Source: Galbibacter pacificus
GTDB lineage: Bacteria; Bacteroidota; Bacteroidia; Flavobacteriales; Flavobacteriaceae
Assembly (NCBI RefSeq): GCF_029603155.1
Contig: NZ_JAPMUA010000001.1
Coordinates: 186,001-250,000 of the forward strand
Direction: 5' to 3'
Length of the DNA: 64,000 nt
In this document: in pieces, positions 51,857-61,063 of the stretch
Numbering within the stretch: the first letter of the stretch is position 1
Layout of the letters: each line of letters opens with the position of its first letter
The notes under the pieces: model-generated
Databases searched by the model: none
The model's input: the letters and a program-made list of their open reading frames with translations, nothing else
Told to the model about the DNA's origin: nothing
Made by a program: the position numbers and the translations under genes

Positions 51857-54304
51857 TTAATTGATTTTGTAGCAGATAACCGAGCTTTTATCGCCCACGG
51901 TAATCATTTCCAGCTTTTTATCATTGTCCATATCGGCAAGATCCACAGCAGCATCTCCGTAAACAGGGAAATTTTCAATCATTTTGGCATTGCTGTCAAA
52001 CAAATAAACCTTATGCGTTTGTTTATCGGTAACCGACACGTATATTTTATCGTAGATGTAAAATATTTTAGGTTGGGTATAGATGCCAAAGTCTAACGTA
52101 GCCTTGTTTTCTTTGATGTTCAACATGTTTTCGGAAATCGTGGACAAGGTATGTGCAGTGGCATCGATTAAATGATTTTCCTTTAGATCGAGGGCAATTT
52201 TGTTAAGCCTTCCCTGTTGATCCACCTGGATTAGGTCGCCATTGGTATTGGTGGTGGTAAATTTTCCGTTGTAAAGGTATATTTCGTTCCCCGAAAAATC
52301 GATATTCCCCTTAACACGCACCCGTACATCGCCGGTTCTGTGGAGAATGTCCAGTTTTCCGTCGCTTTCCTGTAAAACAATATAATCTTTGTTGCCAATA
52401 CGTATGTGTTTAGGGCTATTTATAACAGTATTGTTGGTTTCTTTTAAGGTAAACCCATTAACGGTTTCGGCATTGCGGTCGTACATTTTTATTTGCTTGC
52501 CCATCACAATTAAAAACCGGTAATCTCTGTTGTTGCTATAATCAAAAACAGCCAAGGGCTGGGTAATGGTGCTGTTAAAGCTTAACGGGAACGGGGATAC
52601 GTCCTCGCCATTCCTGTCTACCACCATGAACTTAGTTGCGGTGGTAAAGGCCAGTTGGAGCCGGCCGTTCCTGTACAGGTCAACTTGAGAGATATTGCCC
52701 CTTATTTTGCTGTCCAGTTTCTTTTTCCAGAGCACCTTACCATTGGTGGCGATAAGGTAAAGGTTGTTTTCGTTGTCCTGGACAACAATTTCCATTTTCT
52801 TGGTATAATGGTTTAAAACAAACTGAGGCTTGGAAACTATGTCGGCATCCAGTGTGGTGCTGTACAATTGGGTAACCAGATTTGAATTTACCGTAGATGT
52901 ATTGGCCTTTTTAAGCAAAACATGGAAATGGGCAAAGGTTCCTTCGGAAATGTACTGAAACGCGGCATATTTATAATCTTTAAACGAAGTTTTGGCTATT
53001 CCGGTTATAAAATCGGGGTTTAAAATAGAGCCGCTGTCCTTAATTTTTTCAAGATTGGCAATGGCCAGGACCGAAGATTCATCGGCCAGTTCGCTCCTTA
53101 AATTGGTGTATGTGGGAACTTGCGCCAAGGTAGCGTTGTTTTGGAAATTAGAAATAATGTCTTCCAGAAGGGCACTGTTTTGTGCAAATACATAATAATC
53201 GCCAACCTTTGCAACGTGGGCGGCCTTGATATGTTTGGCAATTTTGGTTAAATGCGTAACAAGTAAGTCGTCTGTGTTGAGCTCCCAAACGGTTTGGTCC
53301 CTGTACGTTGATTTTTGCTTGACAAATTGTTGCAGTTTATCTTCAAAATCGATGTTGTCGTTGTTTTTTACGGCAGCCACCTTAACTTGGTTAAGGCCTA
53401 TTTCTACAAATTCTTCAATATTTTTAAAAAGGGAATCTTTAGGCTGAACAGTCCTTAAGTTATATGGGTTTACAGCAGGGTATGCAATAAAAAAACTGGC
53501 ATTGAGCGGCACTATTTCGGCCGCATGCGAAGAAGCAGGGCTTTTGTGCTTAAAAAGGTTTAGTGTATTGGGAATAGAATCGCTGGAAGTGGCAATCCCG
53601 TTAAGCTTAATATAATCCTGTGCAATGCTGGCATCTACCGAGGTCCAATCGTTAAATTCCACCATATTGTTCGAAAGGTTTTCGGACAGGACGTTCTGGA
53701 ACAGATTTGCCGACTCTTTATGGTTGATAAAAATATTGGCCGCAATGTTGTTTTGAGCCACCTGATAAAGTTTTTCAAGGTTTTTGTCTGCCTTAAGGTT
53801 TCCAGTGTTCCGGATCAGGTTTTCAATAAGTAGCCGGGAAGAAGAACCGATAAAATAGTTGTTTACCGAAGTACTGAAAATTTGCTTTTCGCCTATGGAA
53901 AGTATTTTAATGGAAGCTCCTTCATACTTTATTTCTTCGACTTTCCGGTTAACGGTAGAATCTATGCTAAATAAATCGTTATGGTTTTTGCATATAAGCG
54001 TATAGTTGAACTCATTTTTCCCGATTTCGGTAAAGGTTAACAGCGAAGTTCCTTTTGGGGTAATGTATTTTAAAGCGTTCAATAAGCCGAAAGTGTTTTT
54101 ATACGCGGGGGTATTTTTTAAAAGCTTGATAAAGTTGTTGTTGATCAACTCGCTTTTAAACGCTTGATAATCGTTAATCTTAATTACAACATTGGCATTT
54201 CTGGGAGTATAAGCAATAAGGCCGGAGGCTGGAGATACGGTTTCCTCTTTACAAGATTGAAATAAAACGATAGCCAAGCATGTAAATACAAAAAATCTTT
54301 TCAT
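51857..54304 (-). CDS. Large lipoprotein with C-terminal beta-propeller-like region
   Basis: An 815-residue exported lipoprotein (signal MKRFFVFTCLAIVLFQSC, lipidated at C18). The N-terminal half (about 30-480) has the look of a DUF3352-type repeat domain, with lines such as TPRNANVVIKINDY and GDYYVFAQNSALLEDIISN. The C-terminal half (about 490-815) has repeated short beta-strand units (NNLYLIATNGKVLWKKKLDS, FMVVDRNGEDVSPFPL, KVYLFDSNAKMIENFPVYG) like a PQQ-type propeller. Function unknown. It is on the same strand as rnhB, 449 bases away, with the SusC fragment between. A -7 box lies at 54322-54329. Confidence 0.75.
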   Translation of the reverse strand: MKRFFVFTCLAIVLFQSCKEETVSPASGLIAYTPRNANVVIKINDYQAFKSELINNNFIKLLKNTPAYKNTFGLLNALKYITPKGTSLLTFTEIGKNEFNYTLICKNHNDLFSIDSTVNRKVEEIKYEGASIKILSIGEKQIFSTSVNNYFIGSSSRLLIENLIRNTGNLKADKNLEKLYQVAQNNIAANIFINHKESANLFQNVLSENLSNNMVEFNDWTSVDASIAQDYIKLNGIATSSDSIPNTLNLFKHKSPASSHAAEIVPLNASFFIAYPAVNPYNLRTVQPKDSLFKNIEEFVEIGLNQVKVAAVKNNDNIDFEDKLQQFVKQKSTYRDQTVWELNTDDLLVTHLTKIAKHIKAAHVAKVGDYYVFAQNSALLEDIISNFQNNATLAQVPTYTNLRSELADESSVLAIANLEKIKDSGSILNPDFITGIAKTSFKDYKYAAFQYISEGTFAHFHVLLKKANTSTVNSNLVTQLYSTTLDADIVSKPQFVLNHYTKKMEIVVQDNENNLYLIATNGKVLWKKKLDSKIRGNISQVDLYRNGRLQLAFTTATKFMVVDRNGEDVSPFPLSFNSTITQPLAVFDYSNNRDYRFLIVMGKQIKMYDRNAETVNGFTLKETNNTVINSPKHIRIGNKDYIVLQESDGKLDILHRTGDVRVRVKGNIDFSGNEIYLYNGKFTTTNTNGDLIQVDQQGRLNKIALDLKENHLIDATAHTLSTISENMLNIKENKATLDFGIYTQPKIFYIYDKIYVSVTDKQTHKVYLFDSNAKMIENFPVYGDAAVDLADMDNDKKLEMITVGDKSSVICYKIN

Positions 54305-54321
54305 GAAAGGATAATTTTAGA

Positions 54322-54329
54322 CAAAAATA
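54322..54329 (-). promoter_or_regulatory. Putative -7 box of the large lipoprotein gene
   Basis: The minus strand reads TATTTTTG, 17 bases before the ATG at 54304. Confidence 0.5.
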
Positions 54330-54565
54330 GAACTTCGAACCCAACTTCTTGATATAAAACATTTTTTTCTGCTCCAACATATTTATTATGGTTTAAGAGT
54401 AGTAAAAAAATATTCCTCGTGTAAAAAAAATATTTCATTACTTAAAAAACATGCCTGTATATAAAATATTGTCAATACTGAAACGTGAGAAAGATATTAC
54501 ATGTAATATTCTAACTGTCAAGAAAAATATACTATGATTCATGTGCTAAAGCAAATTAATTTAAT

Positions 54566-54721
54566 ATGAGGACAAAGTTTACTTGGATGCTAACGCTATT
54601 TATGGCATTGGTTGTACAATTCTCTTTTTCACAAGAGAAAACAATAACCGGGAATGTGATAGACCTAGACGGTATGACATTGCCTATAATAATATTGATT
54701 CACAGAATTAGTAAGTTATAA
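54566..54721 (+). pseudogene. N-terminal fragment of a SusC/RagA-type TonB-linked outer-membrane protein gene
   Basis: A 51-codon frame reads MRTKFTWMLTLFMALVVQFS, then FSQEKTITGNVIDLDGMTLP, which is the standard signal peptide and the start of the carboxypeptidase-like domain of SusC family proteins. It then degenerates (IIILIHRISKL) and stops, where an intact gene would continue for about 1000 residues. No further SusC sequence follows before rnhB. It is a remnant of a lost or moved polysaccharide-utilisation gene. Confidence 0.75.
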
Positions 54722-54748
54722 AAGGCCACCTTTTTGGGGTCTTTTTTA
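54722..54748. terminator. Terminator-like hairpin before rnhB stop
   Basis: AAGGCC and GGTCTT (with a G-T pair and a mismatch) form a stem around TTTTT, with a T run to 54748; A-rich on the other side. It may end the convergent rnhB. Confidence 0.45.
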
Positions 54749-54752
54749 AATT

Positions 54753-55349
54753 CTAAAATTCCAATTTTAACTGTTCGGGTAACAGCCTGAAAGATTTTCG
54801 GTGGTATTTTGTAATGCCATATTTTTTAATGGCTTCGCGGTGCTCCATGGTTGGATAGCCTTTGTTTTTTTTCCAATTGTACATAGGGTACTCTTCATGA
54901 ATCTTTTCCATATATGCATCGCGGTAGGTTTTGGCCAGAATAGAAGCCGCTGCAATACTTAAATATTTACTGTCCCCTTTTACAATACACTCAAACGGAA
55001 CGTTTTTATAGGGTTTAAATTTATTACCGTCAACAATAATCTGTTCAATAGAAGCATTCAACATATCCAAGGCTTGATGCATACCAAGAATAGAAGCGTT
55101 TAAAATATTAATTTTGTCAATTTCCTCTGGGTAAATATGGGCAACCCCAAAATGAGAGGCCTTAGCTTCAATAAGTGGTTTTAGTAAGTTCCTTTTAATT
55201 TCGGTCAGTTGTTTAGAATCGTTTATAATGTTATTTTCAAACTCAATAGGCAAAATCACGGCCGCAGCCGTAACAGGCCCTGCCAAGCATCCTCTTCCAG
55301 CCTCGTCGGTACCGGCTTCTAATAGTAACTCGCTAAACGATTTAAGCAT
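54753..55349 (-). CDS. rnhB: Ribonuclease HII
   Basis: Removes ribonucleotides and RNA from RNA-DNA hybrids in the cytoplasm. 198 residues. The N-terminal catalytic motif TDEAGRGCLAGPV holds D15 and E16, and the later carboxylates are in IIVDGNKF (about D108) and KTYRDAYM (about D139). All are in place. A -7 box lies at 55372-55379, just upstream. Confidence 0.96.
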   Translation of the reverse strand: MLKSFSELLLEAGTDEAGRGCLAGPVTAAAVILPIEFENNIINDSKQLTEIKRNLLKPLIEAKASHFGVAHIYPEEIDKINILNASILGMHQALDMLNASIEQIIVDGNKFKPYKNVPFECIVKGDSKYLSIAAASILAKTYRDAYMEKIHEEYPMYNWKKNKGYPTMEHREAIKKYGITKYHRKSFRLLPEQLKLEF

Positions 55350-55371
55350 ATAACTATATTATGGGTTTATA

Positions 55372-55379
55372 CAAAAATA
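55372..55379 (-). promoter_or_regulatory. Putative rnhB promoter -7 box
   Basis: The minus strand reads TATTTTTG, 22 bases before the rnhB ATG. Confidence 0.5.
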
Positions 55380-55545
55380 TATAAATAAGACAGGAAACAA
55401 TAAATAGGGGCATAAATCATTTTTAGTATTCAGTACGATAAATAAAAAGAGCATAATTTTCCAAATAGGTACAACATGTATATACATAAAATACCCTTTA
55501 TCTTTTATTCCACAATTTCAAACTTTTAATTTCGTTCAAATAATA

Positions 55546-55553
55546 TACCTTTG
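55546..55553 (+). promoter_or_regulatory. Putative porin promoter -7 box TACCTTTG
   Basis: A perfect TAnnTTTG box followed by C, 160 bases before the porin start. This implies a leader of about 150 bases. Confidence 0.55.
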
Positions 55554-55713
55554 CCTTCAAACAGAAATATAAGGACAGGTGTTTTTTTTTGCTTATAAAA
55601 TAGTTGTCTCATAATTAAAAGGGGATATTTATTTTCAGCACGGAGGCACAATTATTGTAGTACTCCGATTTATAAATAAATTTATCATTAGTTGATTACT
55701 AAAATATAAACGT
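55554..55713 (+). other. Long porin leader region
   Basis: The predicted 5' untranslated region is AT-rich and holds a hairpin with arms CGGAG (55641-55645) and CTCCG (55663-55667). The stretch from 55380 to 55545 holds nothing recognisable besides the promoter region. Confidence 0.4.
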
Positions 55714-57693
55714 GTGAAATATTTTAATTTCTTGATTTTTTTTCTTGTACTCGGTCTATGTAAAACCAATGCCCAAGAAGTTGAAAACACAAAAGTTGTT
55801 AAGGATACAACACTTGTTATCTCTAAAGACGCAAAATCTAATAAAAAGAAAGATAAGGAGTTTTCCATAGAGGATTATAAAATTATCTCTTATCAAAGGG
55901 ACACCACTACTTTTGATACCACTTTAACCATATACAAAGAATACAAATACAATTATTTGCGGAAAGACGATTTCGAGTTGTTGCCCTTTGCAAATGTTGG
56001 ACAAACCTATAATATTTTGGGTGCCGAGACCACACAAAAAGGGTTTTACCCCCGAATGGGCGAAGAGGCCAAGTACAATAATTACATGGAAGTAGAGGAC
56101 ATCTCATATTACCGGGTGCCCACACCAACTACCGAATTGTTTTACAAAACTGTTATGGAACAAGGGCAGATCCTGGATGCTATGATTACGCTTAATACTT
56201 CCCCTAGGCTAAACATGTCTATTGCCTATAAAGGAATGCGCTCGCTGGGGAAATATCAGCACATACTTTCCAGTACCGGAAATTTTAGGTTTACCACCAA
56301 TTACCAAACCAAAAACGGAAAATATCAATTAAGGGCACATTACGCTTCTCAGGACATTTTAAATGAAGAAAATGGCGGTTTGGCTGTTCCGGAACAATTT
56401 ACATCGGGGGATGATGAGTTTATAGACCGTTCCAGGATTGATGTTAAATTTGACGATGCAGAGAATTTTTTGTTGGGAAAACGATATTTTTTAGATCATC
56501 AATATTATCTTTTTAAAGAACAAGATTCTCTTAAAAATTATGGGTTGGCAATTGGGCATCAGCTTAATTACGAAACAAAAACATACGAGTTCCGTCAAGA
56601 TGCTGCAAACGCCTATTTTGGCGAGGCATACCAGGCTGCTGACCTTAATGACAGGGCAAAGTTTAAATCTTTTAACAATCAACTTAATTTAAATTACCGA
56701 AGCAAGATTGTCGGAGATGTTACTTTTTTGGTTAATTTTTACAAGTACAATTACTATTTTAACAGTGTTGTGGTAACCCCAAATCAAACAATTACCAATC
56801 AGTTAAGAGATAACGAAATATCCGTGGGCGGTAAATGGAAAAAGCAAATAGGCGGTTTCTTCCTTAATGCCGATTTTACCCAGAATATTGTGGGCGATAT
56901 GGGCGGAACGGTTTTAAATGCCCAAATGGGGTACCAACTTACCAATGATATAAGTGTGGACGCATCATTACATGCATCTTCAAGAATGCCAAACTATAAT
57001 TTCTTATTATACCAAAGTGATTATAAAAATTATAATTGGCAGTATACAGATACGTTTGAAAAACAAAAAATAAGCACCCTTCAAGGAACTGCAACGCATA
57101 AAAAATGGGGAAGTTTGAGCGTAGCTTATACCATACGCGATAAATATGCCTACTTTGAAGAACAATTAATGGAGGGGGACTCTGTTTCGGTTGAAGACGA
57201 TGTCCAACTTGTATCACCAATACAATTTGGTGGATCTATAAACTCCATGAAGGTTAAATTTAGCAATGACCTGCATTTTTTAAGGAGGTGGGGGCTTGCC
57301 AATACCATTATGTATCAAAATGTAAGTCAGAGTGAAAATATTTTAAATGTGCCGGATATTGTAACCAGAAATACATTGTATTATTCCAACCATTTATTTA
57401 AAAAAGCACTATACCTACAAGTGGGTGTTACGGCAAAATATTTTACGGAATATTATATGAACTCATATAGCCCCGTGCTTGGCGAACTGCTTATACAAGA
57501 CCGTGAAGAAATTGGAGGTTTTCCGTTGTTTGACCTCTTTATCAATGCAAAAGTACGCCGAACCAGGATTTATTTAAAAGCCGAACATTTCAATACAATT
57601 TTTACCAGCGAATACAACTATTATAGTGCGCCAAACAATCCCTATCGGGATTTTATAGTCCGTTTTGGTGTGGTTTGGAATTTCTTTTCTTAA
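55714..57693 (+). CDS. Putative outer-membrane porin (Porin_10 type)
   Basis: A 659-residue outer-membrane protein with GTG start. Signal peptide about 1-21 (ending KTNAQ), then a polar Lys/Asp-rich linker (about 35-50) and a long beta-barrel region of alternating strands ending in a Phe-rich C-terminus (FIVRFGVVWNFFS). The segment DTTTFDTTLTIYKEYKYNYLRKDDFELLPFANVGQTYN is typical of the Bacteroidota putative porin family. Permeant unknown. It has a long leader with a hairpin. Confidence 0.85.
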   Translation: MKYFNFLIFFLVLGLCKTNAQEVENTKVVKDTTLVISKDAKSNKKKDKEFSIEDYKIISYQRDTTTFDTTLTIYKEYKYNYLRKDDFELLPFANVGQTYNILGAETTQKGFYPRMGEEAKYNNYMEVEDISYYRVPTPTTELFYKTVMEQGQILDAMITLNTSPRLNMSIAYKGMRSLGKYQHILSSTGNFRFTTNYQTKNGKYQLRAHYASQDILNEENGGLAVPEQFTSGDDEFIDRSRIDVKFDDAENFLLGKRYFLDHQYYLFKEQDSLKNYGLAIGHQLNYETKTYEFRQDAANAYFGEAYQAADLNDRAKFKSFNNQLNLNYRSKIVGDVTFLVNFYKYNYYFNSVVVTPNQTITNQLRDNEISVGGKWKKQIGGFFLNADFTQNIVGDMGGTVLNAQMGYQLTNDISVDASLHASSRMPNYNFLLYQSDYKNYNWQYTDTFEKQKISTLQGTATHKKWGSLSVAYTIRDKYAYFEEQLMEGDSVSVEDDVQLVSPIQFGGSINSMKVKFSNDLHFLRRWGLANTIMYQNVSQSENILNVPDIVTRNTLYYSNHLFKKALYLQVGVTAKYFTEYYMNSYSPVLGELLIQDREEIGGFPLFDLFINAKVRRTRIYLKAEHFNTIFTSEYNYYSAPNNPYRDFIVRFGVVWNFFS

Positions 57694-57753
57694 AAAATCA
57701 ATTTTATGGACTAAGATATTTACCTTTAAGGTGATATATTTTAGTGAGTAAAA

Positions 57754-58839
57754 ATGACAATAGAACAATTTTCGAAAGGGTTTCCCGTAATCAACCAATA
57801 TACCTATGTAAATACTGCTGCCTCTGGTTTAATGTACGAAAGTTTAATGGAATGGCGTCAGGAACACGATATAGATTTTTTAATTGGGGGGAGTAGGTTC
57901 AGGGAAAGCGCCGGAGAACAAATTGAAGATATCCGTGCACAGGTGGCCGGTTTTTTTAATGCTTCAACACCGAATACCGTTTTAACACCCAATTTTTCAT
58001 TTGCCCTGAAAACCTTTGTAAACGGAATCGACAAAAACCAAAATATACTTTTATTGGAAGACGATTATCCATCGTTAAACTGGCCGTTTGTAAGTAGCGG
58101 ATTTAAAAATGTTTCGTATGTAACGGTAAACCCAGACATGGAGGAAAATATACGGGAGGCCTTTAAAAAATTAAAACCCGATATTTTTGCCTTTAGTGTG
58201 GTGCAATACTTGAGCGGGGTAAAAATCGATTTAAAATTTATCAAATCATTAAAAAAAGAATATCCAGAAGTACTCTTTATTGCCGATGGGACCCAATACA
58301 GTGGAATGTTCGATTTTTCATTTAAAGACTCTGAAATAGATATTTATGGCGGTAGCGGCTATAAGTGGCTTTTGAGCGGCTATGGAAATGGTTATATGCT
58401 GTTTGACGATGCCGTAAAAGATAAAATATATCCAAAGTCTTTTGAATTCGAGCCGCAAAAAGAACCTTTTTTGCACGGCGTAAACCATATAAGGGCGCAT
58501 TTTGAACCCGGTCATTTAGATACTTTAAATTTTGGGAGCTTGGCCTTTTCAATGCAATTGTTCAATGAGGTTGGAATAGCAACCATAGAAAAACATACAA
58601 AAAGTATCTCGGCATATGCCATGCAAAAGTTTAAGGAACTCAACTTGCTTACCGAAACGGTGGCCGGGCAAAAAGAACACTCGTCAATTTTTAATCTTCA
58701 AATTGATAAAAAGAAACAAGCGGCATTAAAATCTAGAAATGTTACTTTTTCGCTGCGCGGAAGTGGGGCCAGAGTAAGTTTTCATTTGTATAATACCAAA
58801 GCCGACATTGATAAAATAGCTAGCATACTTAAACATTAA
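57754..58839 (+). CDS. Aminotransferase class V-fold PLP enzyme
   Basis: A 361-residue cytoplasmic PLP enzyme of the cysteine desulfurase/class V group. The N-terminus has YTYVNTAASGLM, the middle FIADGTQYSG with the cofactor aspartate, and the PLP lysine is K204 in GGSGYKWLLSGYG. No cysteine-desulfurase loop cysteine is obvious. Reaction unknown. It lies 475 bases from the convergent ergothioneine operon, and mycobacterial EgtE is a PLP C-S lyase of this fold, so a role as the lyase is a testable guess. Confidence 0.85.
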   Translation: MTIEQFSKGFPVINQYTYVNTAASGLMYESLMEWRQEHDIDFLIGGSRFRESAGEQIEDIRAQVAGFFNASTPNTVLTPNFSFALKTFVNGIDKNQNILLLEDDYPSLNWPFVSSGFKNVSYVTVNPDMEENIREAFKKLKPDIFAFSVVQYLSGVKIDLKFIKSLKKEYPEVLFIADGTQYSGMFDFSFKDSEIDIYGGSGYKWLLSGYGNGYMLFDDAVKDKIYPKSFEFEPQKEPFLHGVNHIRAHFEPGHLDTLNFGSLAFSMQLFNEVGIATIEKHTKSISAYAMQKFKELNLLTETVAGQKEHSSIFNLQIDKKKQAALKSRNVTFSLRGSGARVSFHLYNTKADIDKIASILKH

Positions 58840-58995
58840 GCTTCTTTTTCATCAGTTTTGATAGTTAAATTTTGCTAATTTCATTTTTTGGTTAAGGTAG
58901 TTTTAATAAAATGATAAATATTTGATTGTTAGTTGCTTATGATGTTTTAAATTTATTCTTTTGAGGTAGGTTTAATCAATTAAAACATAAAGGCA

Positions 58996-59292
58996 ATGGC
59001 AATTTCAAAACAATACTTAAAATCAAGACCGGTTTGTAAAGTAACATTTACAGTACCTGCCGAAGAAGCAAATGAAGTAGTGGTAGTTGGCGATTTTAAT
59101 CAATGGAATCCAGAAGAAGCATCACTAAAAAAATTGAAAAACGGGAATTTTAAAGGGACTTTTGAAATACCAAAAGATAGTACCTATGAATTTCGTTACA
59201 TTATAGACGGTAATTATACCAATGAAATAGAAGCCGATGCTTTTCAATGGAATGATTATGCCGGGACTGAAAATGCTGTTTTGTTTGTTTAA
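58996..59292 (+). CDS. CBM48/isoamylase early-set (glycogen-binding) domain protein
   Basis: A 98-residue single-domain protein. The segment VCKVTFTVPAEEANEVVVVGDFNQWNPEEASLKKLKNG followed by YEFRYIIDGNYTNEIEADAF is the AMPK/CBM48 glycogen-binding fold, including the DFNxW turn. No catalytic part or signal peptide is present. It probably binds alpha-glucan or acts as a regulatory module; the partner is unknown. It stands alone. Confidence 0.88.
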   Translation: MAISKQYLKSRPVCKVTFTVPAEEANEVVVVGDFNQWNPEEASLKKLKNGNFKGTFEIPKDSTYEFRYIIDGNYTNEIEADAFQWNDYAGTENAVLFV

Positions 59293-59313
59293 CCGTTAAA
59301 CGTATAATATACA

Positions 59314-60087
59314 TTACAGGCGTGGGCGTATAATATCGGTAAATTCTTCGTATAATTTATTTACAATATTTAAATCGTAATTATGGTTTACGGGTATTAT
59401 GGCTCCCTTCCAGTTTCCTAGAACCCAATTGCCCGTTGTTAAATTTGGCAATTGGTCGTAATTTATATTTTTGTCGCCCCATATATAGGCATAATAATAT
59501 GGCTTGTCGCTTATGCTTCCGTCTGCAATGGCATAACCCAAACCAAATCCTTTTTTCTCAGTTTCTTCGGGGTATACCAGCATTCCGGTATCAAAATGGT
59601 GCGGCCAGACATAAATGGAGGATGTTTTTTTAGATGAAATTTTTATTTTTTCTAACGAACGTTGTGCAATATTGCGTTGTTCAACAAGTTGAAGTATAGC
59701 TTTTTCATCTGTTGAATCCAAAGCGATAAACGTATCAAATTTGGTATTAAGTTTGAAGCCCAGATTGTAATGAAACTTTCCGGCCTCAAGGCCATAATCG
59801 CTAATGGTCTCGCGTATCCAGGCATCGATATCGCTTTGGGTAAGCCCCAAAAGATCGATTTCTTTAAAATCGCTTCCTTTATACAAGCGCAAATAAACAT
59901 CGGTGTAATTAAGTTCAAGGTAAAATACATTGTTTACAATTTGAGATTGCAATGCACTTTTTTCAATATTCCACAATAAGGCAGACTGGCTATCGTCTTC
60001 TCTTTTTTCTAAAAAGCTGTTGCTAAATGCAGCCAGAATCTGGGCCAGATGATGAAATTTATTTTGTATTTCGTTAATGTGTTCCAT
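59314..60087 (-). CDS. Uncharacterised protein of the ergothioneine operon
   Basis: A 257-residue soluble protein with no signal peptide. I do not recognise a named family with confidence. Visible features are a region with YVWPHHFDTGMLVYPEETEK (about 165-184), a Gly-rich LGYAIADGS and an aromatic stretch KPYYYAYIWGDKN, somewhat like DUF5996 proteins. Its start is 2 bases after the egtD stop, so it is almost certainly co-translated with egtB-egtD. A role in ergothioneine metabolism or its regulation is inferred from that alone. Confidence 0.75.
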   Translation of the reverse strand: MEHINEIQNKFHHLAQILAAFSNSFLEKREDDSQSALLWNIEKSALQSQIVNNVFYLELNYTDVYLRLYKGSDFKEIDLLGLTQSDIDAWIRETISDYGLEAGKFHYNLGFKLNTKFDTFIALDSTDEKAILQLVEQRNIAQRSLEKIKISSKKTSSIYVWPHHFDTGMLVYPEETEKKGFGLGYAIADGSISDKPYYYAYIWGDKNINYDQLPNLTTGNWVLGNWKGAIIPVNHNYDLNIVNKLYEEFTDIIRPRL

Positions 60088-60089
60088 AT

Positions 60090-61058
60090 TTATATAGCAA
60101 ACAAAAAGTTTTTAAATAATTGTTGGGCATCTGTATATTGATTAACGATTTTTAGGTTTACTTGTCCGGCAATCCAGTCAATGGTCTTGAGATCGTATTT
60201 TTGAGATATTTCCGTATGAATGGTTTCCCAGGCATCAAAATCCACATGGAGGTTCATTTTCCTTATAAAAACGGTTTGCGGTTCTGTAGCAACCAAAAAG
60301 CTTTTTGCCGTCCCCGTTTCTGGATTATAGCTTTCCCATTGAATAAATTTGTCGGGATTAAAATTTGCATCCAGCTCGTTATTGATGCGCACCAAAATAT
60401 TTTTGTTAAAAGCTTCTGTAATACCAGTTTTGTCGCTATATGCCTTGATTATTTTCTTGGGATGTTTTTTTTGGTCGAAGCCCATAAACAATAAATCTTG
60501 TTTGTGCATGCTTTTTTGAATGCCCTGCATAAAAGAAATTGCATTTTCGTGAACCATGTTGCCTATATTGGATCCCAACATCATAATTACTTTTTTTCGG
60601 TGCTTAAATTCGTTCAGTTCGTGCAGCACATCAAGATACGTTCCTTGTTTTGGCACGACTTCCAACTGGGGGAATTCTTTTTTTAAAGTAGTTTTAAGGT
60701 CTAAAAGGGCATGTTTGCTAATATCGATCGGGAGGTAGCTAAATTTATAATTGTTCTTTGTAAGGTATTGCAATAGTATTTTTGTTTTCTTTCCATCACC
60801 TGCCCCCAATTCTATAAGGTCGAACCCTTTTTCTTCATCTTTAAAAATTTCGGCAAGAGCAGGTGTGTAAGTATCAATAATTTCATATTCAGCATTGGTT
60901 AGGTAATACTCGGGCATTTCCATAATCTGCTGAAAGATTTTATCGCCCTTTTCGTCATAAAAATATTTAGACGAAAGTTTTTTAGGGTACGAGGTCAACC
61001 CTTTGTAAACATCTTCTTCAAAGGTGTTTTCTAGTTTTGTAAGTGTGTTTTTTTCCAT
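60090..61058 (-). CDS. egtD: L-histidine N-alpha-methyltransferase
   Basis: Trimethylates histidine to hercynine, the first step of ergothioneine synthesis. 322 residues from ATG 61058; an ATG 14 codons earlier would overlap egtB and is not needed. The EgtD features are KKLSSKYFYDEKGDKIFQQIMEMPEYYLTNAE near the start, the SAM motif ELGAGDGKKT at 83-92 and MLGSNIGN further on. The gap to egtB is 5 bases and to the next gene 2 bases, so the three form one operon. Confidence 0.93.
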   Translation of the reverse strand: MEKNTLTKLENTFEEDVYKGLTSYPKKLSSKYFYDEKGDKIFQQIMEMPEYYLTNAEYEIIDTYTPALAEIFKDEEKGFDLIELGAGDGKKTKILLQYLTKNNYKFSYLPIDISKHALLDLKTTLKKEFPQLEVVPKQGTYLDVLHELNEFKHRKKVIMMLGSNIGNMVHENAISFMQGIQKSMHKQDLLFMGFDQKKHPKKIIKAYSDKTGITEAFNKNILVRINNELDANFNPDKFIQWESYNPETGTAKSFLVATEPQTVFIRKMNLHVDFDAWETIHTEISQKYDLKTIDWIAGQVNLKIVNQYTDAQQLFKNFLFAI

Positions 61059-61063
61059 TGAAT

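Noticed and set aside
54304..54340. TGTCTAAA on the minus strand before the large lipoprotein gene as a third sigma target
   Set aside because: No TGAC at 16 bases upstream; the TAnnTTTG box at 54322-54329 explains the promoter better.
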